A stretch of DNA of 64,000 nucleotides, taken from Rheum nobile. Its lineage: Eukaryota > Streptophyta > Magnoliopsida > Caryophyllales > Polygonaceae. A program made the position numbers and the translations under genes. The DNA lies in the NCBI GenBank assembly GCA_027886185.1, contig WOAB01000858.1:186001-250000 (forward strand). Direction: 5' to 3'. The notes below the pieces were generated by a model that was given only the letters and a program-made list of their open reading frames with translations, made no database searches and had not been told where the DNA came from. The first letter of the stretch is position 1. The number at the start of each line of letters is the position of its first letter. Below, in pieces: positions 1-9,559 of the stretch.

Positions 1-210
1 ATCCATTCCTTGATCGATTGACGGAGTACCAAGCAGACAAACCAAAGAAGTAAAGAGGAAAGAAGAAAGTTGAAATATTTTATGTTAAGACATATTTATG
101 ATGCAATGACTTTGATGTAATACCAAGACACATGTTCGTTGTATTTATGAGCTGTTGGTGAAATACCAAGACACATGTTTCCCTCATCCCTCATCATTTT
201 GCTTACCGGA

Positions 211-410
211 AAGCCGAGAGCACCGCACGGCCTGTGCGGTAAAACGCACAGGCCGTGCGGTCTTCGCTATATTTTTTAGATGAAAAGCCGAGAGCACCGC
301 ACGACATGTGCGGTAAAATGCACGGTCATGCATTTTCGCTGTATTTTTTTGGTTGAAAAGCTGAGAGCACCGTACGACCTGTGCGGTAAAACGCACGGCC
401 GTGCATTTTC
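211..410. repeat. Three-copy tandem repeat with GC palindromes
   Basis: Three units begin at 211, 284 and 358 with AAGC(C/T)GAGAGCACCG, a period of 73-74 bp. Each holds an interrupted palindrome of the form ACCGCACGG-CCTGTGCGGT, immediately followed by AAAACGCAC-GGCCGTGCG/GTGCATTTT, a second palindrome. No coding sense is seen. It lies at the outer edge of the PMD unit and resembles the palindromic arrays that flank the other MULE-type units in this window. Confidence 0.8.
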
Positions 411-426
411 ACATATTACATCCAAA

Positions 427-491
427 CCACACGTAACGTGTGGAAAGGTTCCACGCGTTACGTGTTGTTCAGTTCCACACGTAACGTGTGG
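427..491. repeat. CACGTAACGTG motif array, left copy
   Basis: Three copies of the interrupted palindrome CCACACGTAACGTGTGG or its complement lie at 427-443, 451-467 and 475-491 (the middle one is imperfect). The same core recurs at 8869-8909 and 9350-9547, on the far side of the PMD/Ser-Pro-His gene unit, so it brackets that unit. Confidence 0.8.
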
Positions 492-934
492 AATTCAAGT
501 TATTTCTGGCGGTTTTTGTGCCTTCTGTAAAATGGCACGGTTCCTGGCAAGTTTGTCACAAACCGTGTGCTTTACCAGAATGTGGTTTCTGGCGGTTTAT
601 ATACCTTCTGTAAAATTGAAACTTGTGGAAAATAAGAAAAAATGAACCTATCTGTATGATCTTTTGTTTATCGTGATGGCGGTTTACACATAATTACGTC
701 ATCTAGTTCGTTAGCTTCATGTGTATTAAAATACGGTCTCATACACAATACAAAATGAAGACAGCTTAAACTTGGGAATACACTCTCAATAATATCATAA
801 CAAACATTCAAATAGAAGTCATAACATTCATTGTTGCCATAATCCAAAGTTCAATCAAATCCATAAAATGAAACAAGTTTAATCATAAAACAGTCTCTGC
901 AACTTCCTCAGTGATTGGGAAGGAAGGGATACAT
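492..934. other. No recognisable gene
   Basis: AT-rich DNA between the motif array and the end of the PMD pseudogene. Nothing coding is recognised; it probably holds the 3' untranslated region of the minus-strand PMD gene. Confidence 0.5.
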
Positions 935-2510
935 TCACTCCAATGACCGGCGTAGCGCCTCTGCTACATCTTCACATTCATGGTTGCGATGTGGCTCAAG
1001 ATCATTGTAGCAATATTTGATGGCATGCACACAACACAAAAACGTTGATATGTATAATAAATATAGATAGAGTTAACCGGAAATTAAACAACCTACAAAT
1101 TAGTCAATTTCATACATGTGTCGCATCTTCAATGGTCGGGGGATTGACGAATGGGTGTGTACATGGGAGGTACCAGCCCATGTAATCACCGCTACAGTCA
1201 TCGCCTTGCTGGACAGGAGGGCTCATCGCAGCTAGGGTCATGGAATGTATATTCTGCGCATCCCATGCAAATCGAGCTCTGTCGTACTCCACCGTGTAGC
1301 TGCTGATCTTTGTTCCTATCCAAGCCTTTTTAGGTACTATAGGCGCTCTTGGAACCATTTGTACACGGGCAAACTGTCTCGCCACACGGTCTGGCATGTA
1401 CGGCTCGGTTATCCAAAGACACGAGATAACTCCATGGAAGCGCAATGGAGCAAAGCTCACATCGTTAAAGTCAACCGTACCATACGGTATCCAATAAACC
1501 TATACATAATAGGATGCAAAATAATTAAAAATCAAAGTCAACCTAAACATACCTATCAATCATAACGAACGACATCCAGTCAACCTAAACATAATATATG
1601 CACTTACCATGTCCGTAGTCATCATATCGAGCTCTATTCTATAATTTCTCATGGGGTTGGGTTTCACTTAAAGGTCCCATCTACGAGCGTATAGGATCGC
1701 ATGTTCAAAGTCCCAGTCTCTACTCTGTGCAGGTCTGAACATGATAAAATATTGGTATATCCACGCCTGAAAGGATATTTTCGTAAGCAATCCATGTTAT
1801 TGAATAATTAGATTTACAACAAAATAATTTGGTATAAACAATAGTTTTTATAATTAAAAAAATATACATGAATCAGAGTGTAGCATGTGGACATCAATCT
1901 CGCATCTTTTCTTGTGCACTCGCCCAAGCTGCGTTACACGTGGACAAGAACGCCAGCACCCCATGCATAATCCATGGTAGACGAGTGATCAACCATAAAT
2001 CCCGTATAGCACAATGGCAATTTGTGTTGGGACTTGTCCGGGAAGAGACAAGAGCCCAACAAGTACAACAAGTACCCAGACGCACACTGCTCGTCATTCA
2101 GCTCTCCGCAATGCCCCTTGAACCACTCAACAGTTACGGTACCAGATGTCACCTTCTCAGCAGACAACTCAAAGAAATCTTGTGCCTCCACCACCATGGC
2201 CTTCTTCAAATCAGTCACCCCCAATTGCTCATGCCATTTCTGTAGAGGTGCCATGTCTTTTCCGTGGATGCTTAGCCCAAGGATCAACAATACGTCGCGG
2301 AGAGTTATGGTCATCTCTCCCCATGGCATATGGAACGAGCTGGTTTCAGGTTGCCAGCGCTCAACGAACGCACCAATCAGCGTCTTGTGCACATGCTCAT
2401 GCATCACATCCGGAATATGACACATCCCTGATCCATATGCCAGTTCACCCCCATTCCGTTTCCAACTGCAAACGCCATACGCGTATCTGTTTGCCTTGTT
2501 GCTGAAACCT
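935..2510 (-). pseudogene. Plant mobile domain (PMD, MAIN-like) protein, degenerate
   Basis: Minus-strand gene fragments match the plant mobile domain found in MAIN/MAIL proteins and in genes carried by MULE and gypsy elements. Exon pieces in order: about 2510-1890 (an ERWQPET...FHMPWGEMTITLRDV...LGL segment and a WFKG...YLLYLLG segment), about 1765-1612 (Trp/Arg-rich RPAQSRDWDF segment ending at a GTAAGT donor), about 1500-1110 (TEPYMPDRVARQF, then a WY...THPFV tail) and probably a last exon about 1035-935. An in-frame TAG in the third piece and a frameshift near the end of the first make it a pseudogene. MAIN-type proteins act in the nucleus on TE silencing and genome stability, while TE-borne versions have unknown roles. 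The terminal exon assignment is inferred. Confidence 0.75.
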
Positions 2511-2630
2511 CAACGGTGGCACATGCTATAAATATTTGCATTTTGAAACCAGTGTAAGCAATCCATTTGACATATTTATAATAAAATGTGAAATTTCAAG
2601 AATAAGGTTTTCCATGCAACTTGCAATGCG
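2511..2630. other. Short spacer between two minus-strand gene pieces
   Basis: AT-rich gap between the last exon of the Ser-Pro-His-rich gene and the first PMD exon. The two could be one gene or two in tandem; no splice junction joining them is obvious. Confidence 0.4.
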
Positions 2631-3287
2631 CTAGTAAAGGGTGTACGCCATGTGATTGGCAAAACCCTTCAGAAGTTCAGGCCTCTCCGGATCTCCAGGT
2701 ACTCTAACCTGTAATTCAGGGTAATATATGCCATTTTTCTTCGATCGGGGAGGTTTTGCCCGCAAAGAGGTGGCTTCCTGTGGCTCCTCGTCCGCATAAT
2801 CAGGTTGACCTCTTGGAGCCCAAGCATGACTATCCTCATCCTACAATTTTTTATATACAAATGATAAGTAATTATATTTTTATCTTACACTCATATTTTC
2901 ATATATTAAGACTACTTACCATAGGATGAGGTGCGTTCGGGTTGAGCCTCGGGTTCTCTCATGGGTTGTACCCCATCTGATCATCTACGCCGCCTTGATA
3001 ATAGACGGGGCTGTGATGATGGATGTGAGGGCTCTGATGGAGGTGAGGGTTGTGATAGGACATCGGGCTCTGATGGAGGTGAGGGCTGTGATAGGACAGT
3101 GGGCTCTGATTGAGGTGAGGGCTCTAATGGGACGGCGGGCTCTGATGACGGTAAGGGCTCTGCTGGGGTGGCAGACTAAATGGAGGGCCATAATAGTTAT
3201 TCTGATCCATCGTATCAGAATAACCATGGAGCGGGCTCGCGTTGTAATCTGGGTACAACTGCGGGTCCGAGTCCGCACGACCAACCG
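2631..3287 (-). pseudogene. 3' part of Ser-Pro-His-Tyr repeat protein gene
   Basis: Continuation of the gene whose 5' coding exon is at 8764-8578. When the Athila insertion and one TSD are removed the reading frame runs straight on. The exon 3287-2920 encodes a Tyr/Asp/Pro-rich stretch and then a tandem repeat built on SPHLHQSPMSYH-like units, followed by DDQMGYNP. It ends at a GTAAGT donor. The last exon (2840-2631) encodes a charged tail (ADEEPQEATS...PPRSKKNGIYYPELQ) and a TAG stop. Two in-frame stops (a TAG inside the repeat and a TGA after GYNP) mark it as broken. No known domain is recognised. Its position beside a PMD gene and between palindromic arrays suggests a TE-carried accessory protein. 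Confidence 0.6.
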
Positions 3288-4691
3288 TGATATGCGATAT
3301 ATTGTATAGCGCATCTAGTGGTTATTAGCATGATTTAGGTGATGTTTGGATATTATTTGATGGTAATTCTGTAATCCGGAAGAAAAGACGAGAAGTGAAG
3401 AAATCATGGGATTTACAGAGGTTTGAAGTGCATTGAAGAGTAGAAGAACAGTGTGCTGAATTCAATTGGTCCGTTCTCTTTACTCAGATGTCCATATGGA
3501 GTGATTCCAATTCGAGGAGTTAGATCTTGAAGTCTACTGCAAGTCCTCAAAATATGAGCGCAATCCGAGTTGGGAATCAAACGTTATGACTTTTGTACGG
3601 AAGTGTCGCAGCTGCTGGAGTACCACCGCACCCGCGGCAACATCACCACACCCCGCGGTGAGCCAGCAGAGAAGAAAGCGCGAAGTTCTGGAAGACCACC
3701 GCACCCAGCGGTGGGTGTTACCGCACCCCGCGGTGGCGCACACACTGAAGATATTTCCGAGTTTTTATTTCCCGTTTTATTTTATTTTCGAGACTTTGTT
3801 TCCAAGTTTGTTTATTTCTTTTCTTTATTTATGAATTATTTCATTAGTATTTAAGTTAAGTTTAAGACTCTTTTAGAGGATCCATTCTCTAACCCTAGTT
3901 GCCACCTTTCTACGTTTTTGCTCTCACAAACCCTATGGAGAACTAAACCTCCATTGTTGCACTTGACAGTTTGAAGCCAGCAATTGATTGGTTGTGAGTT
4001 TTCTACTCTTGTTCTATTTCCTATCTAGTTGTATTAATTCTCTTGTGCTTGAATGTTTATTGGTTTATGTTGATTTATCTAGACTGATCACCTAGGTTTA
4101 TTGATATCTTCCTAATAGCTAGGACTTGTGATTCCGGGTTTGGGTTGCATATCTAGTAGTACACACGATTTACATAAGCGGGTTGCGAGTGTTCATCGTG
4201 AGAGAGAGTTAATTGCATGTTATAGTAACGGGTTGTTTCTATTGCATGTATCTTGTTGAATCCTTGGTTGAATGCTATTGCTTTATTGAATCTTGAAGGT
4301 TTTCGGGTTTGATTTAGTAATAAGTACTATTAGGGCTGGTAGAACTAATAGTTACCTATGATCGGGATAAGAACAACTATAGGAATGATAAGAACTTGAG
4401 ATTGATAGAATTCCGTGATCGACCATATCTATTGTTGTGTGGATCTTTGTTAAGTTTGGTGCTTTTCCCCATTATATTCACAACCTTTATTTGCAAACTT
4501 GTTTATTTGCTTACTTGTTACTTGATTTCCAAGAAAACACTACAAAACCCCCCCTAGTTCCTAGTTGGTGATTGCGATTTACAGAGATAGATAACCTGAC
4601 TCCATGTGGGATCGACCCTGACTTGCTTTCTATACTCTTTAGTAGGTATTTTAGGATTTATTTGATAGGCATACGACTTTAAGCCCTGTCA
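3288..4691 (+). repeat. 5' LTR of Athila A
   Basis: Starts TGATATGCGATA and ends CCCTGTCA; 1404 bp; near-identical to 7166-8572. It contains a cluster of CACCGC...CCGCGGTG palindromes at about 3626-3735. Confidence 0.95.
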
Positions 4692-4695
4692 AATT

Positions 4696-4713
4696 TGGCG
4701 CCGTTGCCGGGGA
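4696..4713 (+). promoter_or_regulatory. Primer binding site (tRNA-Asp type)
   Basis: TGGCGCCGTTGCCGGGGA begins 4 bp after the 5' LTR. This is the standard Athila-lineage primer site, complementary to the 3' end of tRNA-Asp. Confidence 0.9.
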
Positions 4714-4820
4714 GTCAATTTTTTTGTTTTTGTGTTTTTGTTTATTATCAACTTTCGTGTGGACCTATCTTACGGTCCACACTCGTGCTACTGATTTCTT
4801 TTTCTTTCTTTGATACAGAA

Positions 4821-5547
4821 ATGGAGTTATGGGGAGAGCCACGATATGACCCATACTCCTACTCATACACTCCGGGGTGGAGAGATCACCCCAATTCGAG
4901 TTATGGGTACCAGCAGTACCCTCCATATGGTCATGACTACCAGGAGTTCTACCCGGAGCCACAATCGTTCTACCAACAGGGTACTCCACGGCAGTACAAT
5001 CCGGCCTATGAGCATAGACTACCAGTGTCCGATCCAAGTTCCCACATGTCGACTGAGGATTTACTTCAATCTCTTACGCAAAGCATGATCCAACATGAAC
5101 AAGAGATGGATTCCAGGTTCCAGAATTTGGGGAATCAAATGGAGCACTTGACTCAAGAAATTAGCAGAATAGAGACCACAATGTCGGCAAAACAGCTATT
5201 TCACCCAGTAGTGCACCAGAGAGAGGATGTCTTTTCAATGACCCTCCAGAGTGCTCTCTGAAGACGATTATTTTTGGGAACTGGAAGAATGCCCTGAGTG
5301 CGGTAAAGAGGGCCGCGATCGCGGAAAAGACCCTAGTTCCCAAGACCCTCCCGCAGCTGCATATGACAGATATGTGCGCCCCAATTTTTCTCCGCTCAGT
5401 TCATTGAAACTTCCTACACCCTGTCCCGAGGCTCTGAAGGACACCAGAAATGTGGAGAACGACAAGGATCCATTTGAAACCTTCAGAACCTGCGAGGCAA
5501 ACACTCCTTTGTTTAAACTGGCAAACAGTACCCCTCACTGCACATAA
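4821..5547 (+). pseudogene. Athila A gag C-terminal and linker remnant
   Basis: An open frame to 5261 encodes a Tyr/Gln/Pro-rich stretch (PGWRDHPN...) and a coiled-coil-like segment (SLTQSM...LTQEISR), equivalent to the gag C-terminus of element B' at 52.1-53.3 kb. An overlapping frame (5251-5547) encodes the YDRYVRPNFSPL...FPEAL-type linker that precedes the Athila protease. The capsid half of gag is missing. The conserved gag start (ATGGTCCAC in element B) is ACGGTCCAC here at about 4772, so the original start is lost. A CCGCGATCGCGG palindrome lies in the linker at 5313-5324. Confidence 0.8.
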
Positions 5548-5607
5548 GTTTTAAGGGCGCTGCGCAAGATCAAAAAGAAACCAAAAGGGAAACACAAGAA
5601 GGAAACC

Positions 5608-5841
5608 GTGATTCCAAAGACAAATTTCTATAAGCTGGATACGGGGCAGAACAAACATGCAGCCCCTGAGATATTGGGTAGGCCATTTCTGAAGATGGCA
5701 AGTGCATTCATGGGTATGACCAGCGGTCCAACCAACAGTAAGTGCACAAGCATGGGGGAAAGGCTAAACATGGAGTATACAAAGAGACACCCTCCAGATG
5801 GGAACCCCGAGTGCTCAGTGGAGGTGAGTGAACCAGGTTGA
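5608..5841 (+). pseudogene. Athila A protease C-terminal scrap
   Basis: The frame contains ILGRPFLKMA and a KRHPPDGNPECSVEVS end that align with the protease end of element B' (MLGRPFMNTA, KRHPPDGDPKCSIDVS). The catalytic Asp region is deleted. Confidence 0.75.
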
Positions 5842-5869
5842 GAGGGAGAATACCAAGTCAAGCCATGAC

Positions 5870-7150
5870 AATAACTAAGGCGCTATCCGGGAGGCAACCC
5901 GAGGTATGTTTTTCTTTCTTTTCCTTCTTTGTTTTTGTATTTGTTTTTAGTGTATTCTTGCTTTGATTTTGTTTTTCTTTGTTTCCGACTAACCTGCAGG
6001 GAGGAGACCCTATGCGAATTGAAGAAGGTGTTTCCCACACCATTGTAAGTCTCTCTTTCCCTGCACTAAATAAAATCCCCGAAAAAACCTTAAACGGGGA
6101 TAAAGAAAAAAAATCCGAAAAAACCTTAAACGGATTTAAAAAAAAATCGAAAAAACAACAACAAAAAAGTTCTACCGTAGGCCAGCTGTCCGGAGTTCCC
6201 CATGGAGAAGGTGCGCATCATGTTGTCAAGGAGGAGACATTCGCCCCACACATTATTTGGCAACGATGATGGCCCTACAATCGACAACTGGAGAGGAGGA
6301 GCACCAGGGCCCACACCACGATGACATCTGGGCCCATTTTTTGTGTTCGTTGAAGGCCGTGCATCCCTGATTTCCTTGATGACCACTACTCACCACAGTG
6401 GATTATTTGGTTGCACGGTAGAGATGAATTGAAGACACCCACACAACACCAGAGACCCGTGCATATAGTGAAGACCGCCAGCAACAAAGGAAGTGTCCAA
6501 GCCAACTCGGCGACGTTTGTGAGTTATTTTTTGTTTTTCCCTGTGCTTCTATTATTTTTGTCTTTCATTACATTGAGGACAATGCAATGTTTAAGCATGG
6601 GAGAGGGTTTTATACTTGCTATGTCGCTGAGGAGAAAAATGAATAAAAGATGAAAAGAGCCAAAAATTTGAAAAAAGGCTAAAATAGAAATCCTGGGATA
6701 GGTCGAAAACCCGAAAGGGCAGCCTAGGTAATAAGCAGGTGGCTTGGACCAGCATTAGGCTGGGGTAATAATTGGTGAAGAGTGATGTGAGTATATGTGA
6801 GCCCATCTATTGAAAAATGCAATGAGTGGCTTGGTGAAAACCCGAAAGGGCGCCTTGGCAAAATGAGTGAAAAGAATAAGAGTGATTTTTAGGATTCCTC
6901 ATTTTTCCTGGCGTGGTGACATAAGAAGGGGAGTTATAAGGAGGTTTCGGGTAGGCCACCATGGAGGAATAAGGTGATTAGATGGAGTTCGGTTTGGATT
7001 TGTTTTGCATCACTTGTTTTGGTTGTCTTAGAGCTTATTGTTGATGTGTTGTAACTACTAGTGTCATATTTTCTTGTACTTCTTGAGGCCTTGGAGCATG
7101 GTTGATGGAGTGAGTTCAGTTTTTAGCTTACTCGGGACGAGTAAAGGTCT
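5870..7150 (+). other. Athila A 3' noncoding region
   Basis: It begins with the CGGGAGGCAACCCGAGG sequence that follows protease or pol in all three Athila families here. The segment at 6180-6270 matches (reverse complement) 48530-48630 in element B'. No pol or envelope-like frame is present. Confidence 0.7.
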
Positions 7151-7165
7151 AAGTATGGGGGAATT
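7151..7165 (+). promoter_or_regulatory. Polypurine tract of Athila A
   Basis: AAGTATGGGGGAATT directly precedes the 3' LTR start at 7166; it primes plus-strand DNA synthesis. Confidence 0.8.
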
Positions 7166-8572
7166 TGATATGCGATATATTATATAGCGCATCTAGTGGT
7201 TATTAGCATGATTTAGGTGATGTTTGGATATTATTTGATGGTAATTCTGTAATCCGGAAGAAAAGACGAGAAGTGAAGAAATCATGGGATTTACAGAGGT
7301 TTGAAGTGCATTGAAGAGTAGAAGAACAGTGTGCTGAATTCAATTGGTTCGTTCTCTTTACTCAGATGTCCAAATGGAGTGATTCCAATTCTAGGAGTTA
7401 TATCTTGAAGTCTACTACAAGTCCTCAAAATATGAGCGCAATCCGAGTTGGGAATCAAAAGTTATGACGTTTGTACGGCATTGTCGTAGCTGCTGGAGTA
7501 CCACCGCACCCGCGGCAACATCACCGCACCCCGCGGTGAGCCAGCAGAGAAGAAAGCGCGAAGTTCTGGAAGACCACCGCACCCCGCGGTGGGTGTTACC
7601 GCACCCCGCGGTGGCGCACGCGCTGAAGATATATCCGAGTTTTTATTTCCCGTTTTATTTTATTTCCGAGACTTTGTTTCCAAGTTTGTTTATTTCTTTT
7701 CTTTATTTCTGAATTATTTCCTTAGTATTTAAGTTAAGTTTAAGACTCTTTTAGAGGATCCATTCTCTAACCCTAGTTGCCACCTTTCTACATTTTTGCT
7801 CTCACAAACCCTATGGAGAACTAAACCTCCATTGTTGCACTTGACAGTTTGAAGCCAACAATTGATTGGTTGTGAGTTTTCTACTCTTGTTCTATTTCCT
7901 ATCTAGTTGTATTAATTCTCTTGTGCTTGAATATTTATTGGTTTATGTTGATTTATCTAGACTGATCACCTAGGTTTATTGATATCTTCCTAATAGCTAG
8001 GACTTGTGATTTCGGGTTCGGGTTGCATATCTAGTAGTACACACGATTTACATAAGCGGGTTGCGAGTGTTCATCGTGAGAGAGAGTTAATTGCATGTTA
8101 TAGTAACGGGTTGTTTCTATTGCATGTATCTTGTTGAATCCTTGGTTGAATGCTATTGCTTTATTGAATCTTGAAGGTTTTCGGGTTTGATTTAGTAATA
8201 AGTACTATTAGGGCTGGTAGAACTAATAGTTACCTATGATCGGGATAAGAACAACTATAGGAATGATAAGAACTTGAGATTGATAGAATTCCGTGATCGA
8301 CCATATCTATTATTGTGTGGATCTTTGTTAAGTGTGGCGCTTTTCCCCATTATATTCACAACCTTTATTTGCAAACTTGTTTATTTGCTTACTTGTTACT
8401 TGATTTCCAAGAAAACACTACAACCCCCCCCCCCCTAGTTCCTAGTTGGTGATTGCGAATTACAGAGATAGATAACCTGACTCCCTGTGGGATCGACCCT
8501 AACTTGCTTGCTATACTCTTTAGTAGGTATTTTAGGATTTATTTGATAGGCATACGACTTTAAGCCCTGTCA
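7166..8572 (+). repeat. 3' LTR of Athila A
   Basis: 1407 bp, same ends as the 5' copy. The palindromic cluster is at about 7499-7617 and is more regular than in the 5' LTR. Confidence 0.95.
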
Positions 8573-8577
8573 AACCG

Positions 8578-9440
8578 CCACAGGAAACGATGGCGATGGC
8601 ACAAACGGCAACACAGGAGGGTCAACATTGCCCGCTTGCCCGTATCCTCCATCATCCTGAGTACCGCCCGCAAACCTACGGGTTACCTCCTCCTCAGTCC
8701 GAAACGAAATGTCCCGGACGAGGTTTCTTCTGCTTCTACGCTCCGTTCTCTCACCGGGCTCCATCTACAACAATAAATCATTTTATCTCAAAAATACAAT
8801 TCCGGATATACCAAAAAAAAAATTCAATTCGGATACAATTCAATTCGGATATCTCAAAAAATGTAATTTCACACGTTACGTGTGGACTGTCACCACACAT
8901 AACGTGTGAAATTACATTTCCCCTTTCCGGTCAGATTTCCGGCGACATTCCGGTGACATTCCGGTGAAAATTCCAGATTCCGGCGAAGCATTATTTCATC
9001 AAAATTTACCCAAAATCCAACAAAACTACCACTTGCATTATTTGGCTATTTTCATACAAATCCAACAAAAACCCTAAACACCATTTCATACAAATCTATC
9101 AAATTTCTACAATTTCATACAAATATATCTATCAAATTAACCATCAAATGCAAATAACTACTTCAAAATTACACAAAAACAACAAATACAAGATTAAAAA
9201 TACTAAAACAATATGGATCTACAATAACCTAACAAAAAAACTTAAAAATAAAAATAAAAATTAACAAGATATGGGATGTTACTAACCTGTGAAGACTATG
9301 GATCTACATAACGTGCGGATCTTGTTGATTCGTAACGAGGAGACAAGCTAGATGCGTAACGTGGGAAGGGAGAAATATGAGGAGGCGAGCGGCGGTTTAG
9401 GGTAGAGGAGGAAGAAGAAGAAGAAAATTTGGCTTTTAAA
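8578..9440 (-). pseudogene. 5' part of Ser-Pro-His-Tyr repeat protein gene
   Basis: Read on the minus strand, a noncoding first exon (about 9440-9293: CT-rich start, CCCTAAACC, GTTAGT donor) leads to a coding exon from a TTGTAG acceptor at 8764. The exon begins MEPGERTERRSRR and runs to the Athila A insertion point, continuing at 3287. Arg-rich start, then a Pro/Val-rich stretch; no signal peptide, no known domain. The first exon and the promoter carry CACGTAACGTG motifs. The start at 8764 is the first ATG after the acceptor, but an upstream coding exon cannot be excluded. Confidence 0.55.
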
Positions 9441-9547
9441 GCCGGAGAGGCTCCCAACGTAACGTGGGAAGCCTGTGCCTGTGCCCACGTAACGTGGGGA
9501 GCCTTCTCCCACGTTACGTGGGAAGCCTCTCCTCACGTAACGTGGGG
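8869..9547. repeat. CACGTAACGTG motif array, right copies
   Basis: Copies at 8869-8885, 8893-8909, about 9356-9366 (partial), 9453-9469, 9484-9499, 9508-9523 and 9532-9547, on both orientations of the interrupted palindrome. The last four form a tight cluster with about 24-bp spacing in the presumed promoter of the minus-strand gene. Confidence 0.85.
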
Positions 9548-9559
9548 GGCCTATGCGCT

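Larger units (their letters stand above)
3288..8572 (+). mobile_element. Athila-type LTR retrotransposon A (non-autonomous)
   Basis: A complete element of 5285 bp: LTRs at 3288-4691 and 7166-8572, TG...CA ends and a perfect 5-bp target duplication AACCG at 3283-3287 and 8573-8577. A tRNA-Asp type primer site follows the 5' LTR, and a purine tract precedes the 3' LTR. The interior keeps only scraps of gag and protease. Reverse transcriptase, RNase H and integrase are absent, so it must have moved using enzymes of another element. The LTRs look about 2-3% divergent by eye, suggesting a fairly recent insertion. It sits inside a coding exon of the minus-strand Ser-Pro-His-rich gene. Confidence 0.95.

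Noticed and set aside
211..491. Palindromic repeats resembling a CRISPR array
   Set aside because: Plant nuclear context, only three irregular units, no unique spacers of constant length, no cas genes.
280..645. Cys/His-rich plus-strand open frame
   Set aside because: Its composition comes entirely from the palindromic tandem repeats; no known domain.
2926..3309. Plus-strand frame with RALMEVRAVIG repeats
   Set aside because: Antisense of the SPHLHQSP-type repeat of the minus-strand gene.
4528..4545. CACTACAAAACCCCCC as a CACTA terminus
   Set aside because: It lies in the body of the Athila A LTR and recurs at the same place in the other LTR; no subterminal repeats.
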